This document shows positions 21,843 through 27,475 of a stretch of DNA of 27,475 bases, in pieces (the first letter of the stretch is position 1; each line of letters starts with the position of its first letter). The translations under genes were made by a program, and so were the position numbers. The DNA is from a virus: positions 1 to 27,475 of IMG/VR virus record IMGVR_UViG_3300048835_000190; one strand, 5' to 3'. Under the pieces are notes generated by a model that saw nothing but the letters and a program-made list of their open reading frames with translations, was not told the origin of the DNA and ran no database searches.

Positions 21843-22769
21843 ATGCATTTCCACGAATACCGCACCCTTCGCAACCAATCACTTGGGGCGGACTCTGCAA
21901 AGTATCCGGTGGCCAATGCCATCAAGCCCGCCATGAAGCGGATTAGCTCCGCGGAATGGCGAAGACATTGGATTGATGGCTTCACCAAGAAAGGCAACGC
22001 AACGGAACTAGATTGGGGAACCGGGACCGCGGCCTTGGCCGAAGACATTTGGGTTGATGAGCAACGGCCCTATTACAACGTGTGGCCCATCGCGGTTGAC
22101 CTTGCATCCAAAGTGACGTTGGACTTGCATTTTTCCAGCGTGGGCATTGCGTCTTATACGATGTTGCTTCGCTTTCCCAAGGGGCATGAACCGTTTGGTG
22201 TCCGCGTGGCGATGATTTTTTGGCCCAAGGATCAACCGTTCATTGTCGTCTTTGCCTATCTCGGAACGGGGGACCGCCTTTGCGTGCGGTACAAGTACAC
22301 GAAGGACCAAACCGTCCAAGCATGGCTTGACGCCATCTTGAATGAGAAGACGGACGCGGGAGAAGACCAAGCGAAGATTGGCGAAATGGTGGTAAGGCTT
22401 GGCGTGTTCATAAGCCTTCTTGCCCGCGATGAAGATTTGATAACGCCTATCGTGCTGGCGAAGGATCGGGCCAAGTATGACGCGGCCACGGACGAAGCCA
22501 CCAAGCGGACGATTGAAGAACGGGCCGCAAGGCGAGCGGGACGCGGCTTTGACCTTGGCAAGCAGCTTCAACTTGAACGGGACACTTCACCGCATTGGCG
22601 GAACCCGCATCCTTGCTTGTTCTGGACGGGGAAAGGCGGGTCCACACCACTTATCAAGATGCGAAGCGGGGCGGTCATTCAAAGGACGAAGATGGCGGAA
22701 GTCCCCACGGGCTACCTTGGTCCCGAATTGCCGGACGAAGATGAACCTTCGCCACCCATCGCGGATTGA
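21843..22769 (+). CDS. uncharacterised protein next to attR
   Basis: A 308-aa protein. The start MHFHEYRTL is preferred because GAGGAAGGA lies 7 bases upstream; an ATG at 21825 would put that site inside the gene. An N-terminal helical part with SAEWRRHWIDGFTKK is followed by a central beta region (PIAVDLASKVTLDLHFSS, MLLRFPKGHEPFGVRVAMIF, FIVVFAYLGTGDRL), a helical part (MVVRLGVFISLLARDEDLI) and a C-terminal segment with SPHWRNPHPCLFWTGKGG. The last motif resembles phage and plasmid proteins of unknown role, some perhaps distantly like AcrVA2-type anti-CRISPR proteins, a very tentative link. Its end overlaps the convergent nuclease gene by 58 bp. Confidence 0.75.
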   Translation: MHFHEYRTLRNQSLGADSAKYPVANAIKPAMKRISSAEWRRHWIDGFTKKGNATELDWGTGTAALAEDIWVDEQRPYYNVWPIAVDLASKVTLDLHFSSVGIASYTMLLRFPKGHEPFGVRVAMIFWPKDQPFIVVFAYLGTGDRLCVRYKYTKDQTVQAWLDAILNEKTDAGEDQAKIGEMVVRLGVFISLLARDEDLITPIVLAKDRAKYDAATDEATKRTIEERAARRAGRGFDLGKQLQLERDTSPHWRNPHPCLFWTGKGGSTPLIKMRSGAVIQRTKMAEVPTGYLGPELPDEDEPSPPIAD

Positions 22770-23599
22770 ACCCGCTTTTCCATTTCGCTTCGGTTGGGGC
22801 TAGGTGGCAAGCGTTCCAATAGATAGTTGGCCAAGTCCTTCGCTACTTGGATGGGGTCCGCGTAGATTTCTGATCCTGAATACCGCAACACGTCAAACCC
22901 ATTGGAACGCAAAAGGCGGTCCCGCTTGCGGTCATTGACGAAGGCTTCCTTCGTGTTGTGGAATTGGAACCCGTCAAACTCCACGGCCACGCGGTAGGAA
23001 GGATAGGCCGGGACGAAGGCAAGTAGGTCCACGCGGATGGACTTGCCATTGACGCGGATTTCAGGGAAGGCCGCTTGAACGAAGGCGAAGATGGAATAGC
23101 GAATATCGAAGTGTTCCACGGCTAAGCAAGTGGACGGGAAGCCTTCGTCAACTTCGCCAATCCGGACGCCTTCTTCCGCGTAGTCCATGAATTCCGCGAA
23201 GGCGGCTTGGCGGTCAACGCCTTTCACTTCCATAACCGCGGACATGTACATGTCCATGATTTCCTTCGCCTCTTGGAAGTTGTCCCGCATCCCTTGAATG
23301 TCCTTCGGGGCATCTTCACTTGGGCTTTGAAGGATCAACCTACCGGGTGACATGGAAGCAAAACATGTCACCAAAGTATTCAGGAACATGACTTCAATTT
23401 CGGATTCGGCATGGCCAAAGACAACGTCAATACTTTGACGTTGAACCGTACCGATGATTTCGGCCAACACGTCATTGAAGTTATCGTGGCCGGTTGGGTT
23501 CGGTACGTCACCCGCCACGGAACGGGCAAGCCCGTCCGCGAAAATATACATGGCTTCGCGGTTCAAAAGCGTTTCACGGAACATTTCCATTTCATTCAT
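22712..23599 (-). CDS. protein with C-terminal Vsr/DUF559-type nuclease domain
   Basis: A 295-aa protein. Residues about 185-265 show the PD-(D/E)xK-like pattern of the Vsr/DUF559 group: KSIRVDLLAFVP (D), VAVEFDGFQFH (E-x-D), DRKRDRLLRSNGFDVLRYSGSEIY. All expected acidic residues are present, so it is probably an active endonuclease. The N-terminal 180 residues are helical with no known domain (GHAESEIEVMFLNTLVTCFASM resembles the helix before such domains). The C-terminus is Ser/Gly-rich. GAAGGGA stands upstream of the ATG. Possible roles are defence or DNA repair within the accessory region. Confidence 0.82.
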   Translation of the reverse strand: MNEMEMFRETLLNREAMYIFADGLARSVAGDVPNPTGHDNFNDVLAEIIGTVQRQSIDVVFGHAESEIEVMFLNTLVTCFASMSPGRLILQSPSEDAPKDIQGMRDNFQEAKEIMDMYMSAVMEVKGVDRQAAFAEFMDYAEEGVRIGEVDEGFPSTCLAVEHFDIRYSIFAFVQAAFPEIRVNGKSIRVDLLAFVPAYPSYRVAVEFDGFQFHNTKEAFVNDRKRDRLLRSNGFDVLRYSGSEIYADPIQVAKDLANYLLERLPPSPNRSEMEKRVQSAMGGEGSSSSGNSGPR

Positions 23600-23703
23600 C
23601 GTGGTTTCCCTTCGTCCGCATCATACGGGTTGAAGGGACCGCTTTGAACCTAGGACATACCTTTGCCAATCCGTGAATTTTATTGGGGAGAACAGGAACG
23701 CGA

Positions 23704-23763
23704 TTTGGACACCCTTGGTTGGACACCCCCTTCCCGTTTTTTGGGGAAAGAAGGGTGTCCAAA
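23704..23763. repeat. nested repeats of TTGGACACCC
   Basis: TTTGGACACCCTT (23704-23716) is a perfect inverted complement of 23751-23763. A further direct copy TTGGACACCC lies at 23719-23728, and an inner hairpin TTCCC/GGGAA is in the centre. Between the zinc-ribbon stop and the nuclease gene start, it could be an operator cluster or a processing hairpin. Confidence 0.5.
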
Positions 23764-23772
23764 CGGAAGAGG

Positions 23773-24237
23773 TCAATCAAGGGTTCCAAGGTCTTCCCGC
23801 TTCAACAAGCGGACCGCCCAACGAACATCGGTAACGGTGGACCTTCGCCTTCGCTCCGCGGGGGACCATCCCCTTTGGATTTCTTCACAAGCGGCCCGTA
23901 TCTCTTCCTTGGTGGGCCGGTAGATCGGGGTGGCCACCTTCACCTTCTTCTTCACGCGGGGTGGGGCCGGTGGTGGCGTTGGTTGATCCTTCGGACCTTC
24001 ACTTACCACGCGGGTCCATGACCGTTTGCAATGGTTGCAAATGCGAACCACGCTAATCGTCACCCACGCTTTACCACGGAAGACGAAGTCATTGGTGTCC
24101 GTTCTTGTTTCGCGGTACGCGGCACAACTACACCACGGGCAACGCGGGGGTTCCGCCGCGGCCACAAGAGAAGGTGAAGCCTTCGCCACGCGGCGGGCTT
24201 TGAATTTGGCTTTGATGCGGGCTAGGTCTTCGTTCAT
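23773..24237 (-). CDS. zinc-ribbon protein with helical C-terminus
   Basis: A 154-aa basic protein. One zinc ribbon is evident: CPWC at residues 33-36 (followed by SC) and CNHC at about 67-70, joined by a beta-hairpin (FVFRGKAWVTISVVRIC). A Pro/Lys linker (PTPPPAPPRVKKKVKV) leads to a helical domain (TKEEIRAACEEIQRGWSPAERRRR, then VRWAVRLL) of DNA-binding style. The ATG follows ACGGGA. A strong terminator lies just upstream, leaving little room for a promoter. Function unknown. Confidence 0.75.
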   Translation of the reverse strand: MNEDLARIKAKFKARRVAKASPSLVAAAEPPRCPWCSCAAYRETRTDTNDFVFRGKAWVTISVVRICNHCKRSWTRVVSEGPKDQPTPPPAPPRVKKKVKVATPIYRPTKEEIRAACEEIQRGWSPAERRRRSTVTDVRWAVRLLKREDLGTLD

Positions 24238-24266
24238 GCGGTTCCCGTTCGTGGACTATCGAAACG

Positions 24267-24305
24267 GAAAAACCACCTTGGGTAGTTGCGGATACCCAAG
24301 GTGGT
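24267..24305 (-). terminator. intrinsic terminator upstream of the zinc-ribbon gene
   Basis: ACCACCTTGGGTA (24272-24284) and TACCCAAGGTGGT (24293-24305) form a perfect 13-bp stem. Read leftward, TTTTTCC follows. It ends 30 bases before the ATG at 24237. Confidence 0.8.
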
Positions 24306-24330
24306 CCGAAGGAAGGAACCGTGGCTAGTG

Positions 24331-24564
24331 CTAGTAACCGCGGAACCCTTTGAAGATGATTAGGCCCCCGCGGAACGGACGGCCCCGCGGTGGTCGATTT
24401 GGCAGACACCGAAGTCCAGATAGCCACGCATGGCCACGCCTAGGACGTTGAAGGCCCAAGGCGTCATCACGTTCAAGGTCCACAACACCAATGACTTCCC
24501 AACCGGTGGCCGGTGGCATCATGCGGACGGGCTTGGGCGGTTTGTGTTTGGTCTTGGTCTTCAT
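24331..24564 (-). CDS. small basic hypothetical protein
   Basis: A 77-aa protein, rich in Lys, Arg, Pro and Gly, with MKTKTKHKPPKPVRMMPP at the start and GWEVIGVVDLERDDAL after it. AAGGTG precedes the ATG. It begins 3 bases after the stop of the gene at 24568, indicating an operon. No family is recognised; the C-terminal third is low in structure, so a shorter product is possible. Confidence 0.55.
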   Translation of the reverse strand: MKTKTKHKPPKPVRMMPPATGWEVIGVVDLERDDALGLQRPRRGHAWLSGLRCLPNRPPRGRPFRGGLIIFKGFRGY

Positions 24565-24567
24565 GGT

Positions 24568-24846
24568 TCACCTTGTTCCCAAAACGTGATTTTTATTGTG
24601 CGGCGAAAGCCGTGATGCGTCTTCGCTTGATAGGCGGTCTTGGATCAACCCTTGAAGCTGCTTGGCGGTAAGGCCGTGGGGCCTAGACTTCGCCACTTCT
24701 TCCGCCAAGGCGTAAATACGGTTCATGGCTTCCGATATTTCGGAAGGGGCATTCCAACCGATTTGGGTTCCTAGTTCCGATAGTCCGAATTGATAACCCT
24801 TCAAGAACAAGGCCGCTTCACGGATGGTCATTGGTTCGGTGGTCAT
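24568..24846 (-). CDS. small helical hypothetical protein
   Basis: A 92-aa protein, mostly helical (IREAALFLKGYQFGLSEL, ISEAMNRIYALAEEVAK, LTAKQLQGLIQDRL), with AAAGGAC upstream of the ATG. The N-terminus could form a helix-turn-helix-like pair. It lies 71 bases downstream of the primase/helicase gene on the same strand and is followed at once by the 24331 gene. Confidence 0.65.
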   Translation of the reverse strand: MTTEPMTIREAALFLKGYQFGLSELGTQIGWNAPSEISEAMNRIYALAEEVAKSRPHGLTAKQLQGLIQDRLSSEDASRLSPHNKNHVLGTR

Positions 24847-24917
24847 GGTTGTCCTTTCAACTTAGTTCGCTTAGTTCGCATAATTCGCAATGCTAGGAAG
24901 TGGCAAACATAATTCGC

Positions 24918-26922
24918 TTACTTAGCTTCTTTCGCAACGCATGACCAAAGGAACGCGGAACGGCCCTTCGTCTTCTTCTTGGTGGCGGTGATACGGTTCA
25001 TGCCTTCAAGCAACTTCAATGCGGACTTGATACTTTCGCTTGATTCGTGATTACCAAGTTGGTGGTGAAGGTCCGTTTGTGTCTTGGGGCCTTCTTCAAG
25101 CAACCGATAGATGCGGTCCGCCAAGTCATCCCCCGTGGATTCACCGAAGATGGCCGTGGCGGATTGGTCGCAATATCCCCAAATGCCAAGGGCAGCTTCC
25201 AAATGCTGTTTGCCGATGGTCTTGGACCGATCCACCAACGCATAGATAAGACTAAGGCGAAGGACCAACACTTCCGCACGGGAAAGAACCGCACCGGTTA
25301 GACCGGGCTTCCCTTCGCTTAACGCTTCATAGACGTTGTGCCACAAGCGCGTGGCGTCTTCGTCACGCTTGAATTGCCGCGGGAACGAATACGTCAACAT
25401 CTTCTTCAACGCGGTGGCCAAGCGGACCATTTCCGCGTCCGGTGGCGTGGCCCCATCGGGCAAGGTCTTGGACCGTTCCACCAAGAAGTAAAGAAAGCGG
25501 TTGGCAAAGCCATTTGCCATTTGCGTTTGGTTCAATTGCCGGTGTAACTCTTCTTGCGTGATATGGCCGATGATGCCGATATGGGCATTGCTGGCGGTCA
25601 ACGGGTCATTCCGCGTGAGAACCGATAGTTCCCCATCATCGAAGGCTTGGCGGATGACGCATGACAACGTGTTGCGGTCACGGTTGGCTTGGATCAAGAC
25701 GTTGGCGAATTCCGGTTCAATGACCATCAACCGCTTATCCACCGCGGGCTTGTCGTCATCTTCGTCTTCGTCATCAATGTCACGGTCACGGACGCGGTTG
25801 ATTAAGCCTTCCCCACTTGAAAGACCGGACACCACTTGGCTATCCAACCAATCGGGAACCGCCAGCTTAAATAGATGTTTGATCGAACCCCAACTTGTAC
25901 CCTTACGGCCCTTGGACGTTTTGCCCACCAACAACGCATTCACGCGGGGACAATGGCGGTCATGTTGGACAAGGAAATGCGGGGCCGATCCCGCGATAAT
26001 GCCTACGCCAACCAGTAGGTGGGCAAGGACCGCCGCGGGGCTTGCTTCGGTGTATGGGTCAAGCGTGTGAAGAATGTCACCAACTAGGCCGTGGTAGGCT
26101 GCATCGGGAAGTTGGGGTATGTCATGCGAATTAAGCGAAGTTAGCGAATTAAGTTGGGGGTCCGATGGTTCATACTTCACCACGCTTTGAGCGATGCCGC
26201 GTAGCTCGGATTCGGCAAGCGGTGGTATGCATCGCTTGGCGTTGTCTTCCTTCAACGCGGCATAGATGGCTTCTTCCGTTGATCCCTTTCGCCGCATGGC
26301 CCCGGCCATACTTGTCAACATTGCGTTGCGTGAACCATCGGGGATGGCGTGGCCGTTGACAGTCTTCAAAGGCTTGGGTGGCTTCTTCCGCGGCGGGGAC
26401 CATTCACCGGTGGCCTTCACCAATGCTTTCAACTTGGCCGCGGTTCCACCTTTGTCAAACCAATCGGATACGTCACCTTTATCCGGAAGGCCGGGAAGGT
26501 TTAGAACCTTCACGGACGCGGCCACGGAATGAAGGGACGTGGCCACTTGTTCCGCGTGGTGTTGGCCGGGGTCATCATTGTCCGGAAGGATGACGACGCA
26601 ACGGCCTTCAAGGTGTTGGTTGTATTCGTCTTTCCACTTTCCGGCCCCGCCTACGTTGCAAGTGGCAATGAAGCCTTCATCCGCCATGCGGTCCGCGTCC
26701 TTCTCGCCTTCCACTACGAAGACGGGCTTGGATGCGTCCGCTTCGATCAATTCAGGAAGGCGATACGGAACACGTTGAACCCCGTCCATGTTGTTCGCCC
26801 AACCTTCACCATCGGGGCGACGTTGGCGGAAGGTCTTGGGTTCATAGCGTAACGCTTGGTAAATTACTTCCCCGTCTTCGTCACGATAGTCATAAGTGGC
26901 GACTAGACGCGGGGCATGATTG
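24918..26922 (-). pseudogene. Toprim primase/helicase (DUF3987-like), 5' truncated
   Basis: The coding part starts abruptly around HAPRLVATYDYRDEDGE and runs about 665 residues. A Toprim domain comes first (PVFVVEGEKDADRMADEG, then VVILPDNDDPGQ). A linker is followed by a RecA-like ATPase with Walker A GKTSKGRKGTS and Walker B LMVIEPEF, and a C-terminal winged helix (DLADRIYRLLEEGPKTQTDLHHQL). Upstream of about 26922 the same frame continues only through unrelated DNA that encodes another protein in a different frame (26890-27084). The N-terminal zinc-finger domain expected in such phage/plasmid primase-helicases is absent. The ATPase may still be expressed by internal initiation, but the gene as a whole is judged broken at the junction. 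Confidence 0.8.
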
Positions 26923-27084
26923 CTTGTCCCAGTCGAGCACCATCGCCGGCGTGTCATCCGGCTCGCTGTCAAACTGCTGCTCGTTGAGATCAACGATGGA
27001 AAACCCTCGGCGACGGATCGTGCGGAGGGATTCGCCTGTGGCGCGAGCCACTTCACGGTCGAGATCGTGTTGAAAAACGGGCAT
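26890..27084 (-). CDS. small planctomycete-type protein, C-terminus replaced at the junction
   Basis: A 64-aa product: MPVFQHDLDREVARATGESL, then IRRRGFSIVDLNEQQFDSEPDD and MVLDWDK, after which about 10 residues (SCPASSRHL) are read from the primase DNA in another frame. The first part resembles short proteins I associate with planctomycete genomes; this is recollection, not a search. TTTGGAG stands 8 bases before the ATG. The native C-terminus is probably lost. Confidence 0.6.
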   Translation of the reverse strand: MPVFQHDLDREVARATGESLRTIRRRGFSIVDLNEQQFDSEPDDTPAMVLDWDKQSCPASSRHL

Positions 27085-27302
27085 AGTAAGTACTCCAAAG
27101 GAAACAGGGTCAAGAAACGAAAACAGCCCCCGGTGCGCAGCGAGTGCGCACTGGGGGCCTGGAAAAACAATTCACAAGAATCAAAGAGGCTGAGAACAGG
27201 CTCACTTACGTTTGAGTTCTGACGCCACCTCGTCGTGGACGCACGTCATCCAGCTTGCCGGTGACGTGATTGTTCGACGCGCCACTGCCAGGACATCGGT
27301 TC
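27085..27302. other. intergenic region at the right end
   Basis: It holds the terminator at 27122-27158 and the ribosome site of the gene at 27084. Two very short leftward frames (a 16-residue one starting at about 27290, and a 15-residue one at 27202-27249 linked by an ATGA overlap) are possible, but too short to call. Confidence 0.4.
27122..27158 (-). terminator. intrinsic terminator upstream of the small planctomycete gene
   Basis: GCCCCCGGTGCGCA (27126-27139) pairs with 27145-27158 over 14 bp with one G-T pair and a 5-base loop. Read leftward, TGTTTTCGTTT follows. It ends about 40 bases before the ATG at 27084, so it either closes the upstream operon or acts as an attenuator. Confidence 0.7.
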
Positions 27303-27475
27303 TTAGACCAGCCGATTCACCATCAGCCAGGACTCCTCCGCGGAAAGTGCCTCGCTGCGCGACACAAACGGCCCGAGCGTGGGACCGTTGACGGGCGACA
27401 GATCGGCGTGCCAACAGCCATCCGCATCCGGCTCCACATGCGAAGCACGGTGGATGGTCAGCGGACCTAAGTTGC
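27303..27475 (-). CDS. 3' part of a small gene running off the window
   Basis: The frame ending at the TAA of 27303-27305 reads LGPLTIHRASHVEPDADGCW, then HADLSPVNGPTLGPFVSRSEAL and WLMVNRLV, and the start lies beyond base 27475. The Trp/Asp/Pro composition is protein-like and unlike the competing frames. It resembles short conserved proteins of planctomycete accessory regions, but no function is known. Confidence 0.6.
   Translation of the reverse strand, partial: NLGPLTIHRASHVEPDADGCWHADLSPVNGPTLGPFVSRSEALSAEESWLMVNRLV

Noticed and set aside
23683-24021. Rightward 112-aa ORF opposite the zinc-ribbon gene
   Set aside because: It is antisense to a gene with clear cysteine motifs and low-complexity in composition.
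27202-27414. Leftward 70-aa ORF at the right end
   Set aside because: It overlaps the better frame that ends at 27303 and is Arg/Ala-rich in the way of a shadow frame; only its last 15 codons could belong to a tiny gene.

Overview
The window is accessory DNA from a bacterium that is most likely a planctomycete. The signs are an SHD1-domain secreted protein, a PEP-CTERM-like surface protein, a long poly-serine linker and two small basic proteins of planctomycete style. This is inference from protein style, not from a marker gene.

Region 1 (83-21702) is an integrated element of about 21.5 kb sitting in a tRNA-Ser(CGA) gene. A perfect 58-bp direct repeat (110-167 and 21645-21702), running from the anticodon stem to just past the tRNA 3' end, marks attL and attR. 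The tyrosine integrase is next to attL. An excisionase-like DNA-binding protein, a primase-polymerase and a large single-chain topoisomerase VI-like protein lie at the other end. The centre is a leftward block of packaging and head genes: a possible small terminase, serine recombinase, serine-rich structural protein, HK97 gp10-like and connector proteins, large terminase, major capsid protein, portal and Mu-F-like head protein. No tape measure, tail tube, baseplate, prohead protease or lysis gene is recognisable. That gene content fits a defective prophage or, more interestingly, a capsid-forming phage satellite. Four genes on the opposite strand, two of them coding for exported proteins, look like cargo genes.

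Region 2 (21703 to about 26920) follows attR and carries a different gene set: an uncharacterised protein, a Vsr/DUF559-type nuclease, a zinc-ribbon protein, two small proteins and a primase/helicase that has lost its N-terminus. Its left end has paired repeats at almost the same distance from the tRNA core as the integrase-arm-like repeats of element 1. It may therefore be the remains of an older element in the same site, although a good tRNA-type terminator there also fits native chromosome.

Region 3 (about 26920-27475) begins abruptly inside the primase gene. It holds a small planctomycete-type protein cut at its C-terminus and the 3' part of another small gene, so the join at about 26.92 kb is a recombination or assembly junction.

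Non-coding signals include a multi-branched structured segment (2191-2317), three related interrupted palindromes just upstream of leftward genes, a 36-bp dyad in front of the serine recombinase, paired arm-type integrase repeats at both element ends, and several intrinsic terminators, one of which shields the element from leftward read-through.
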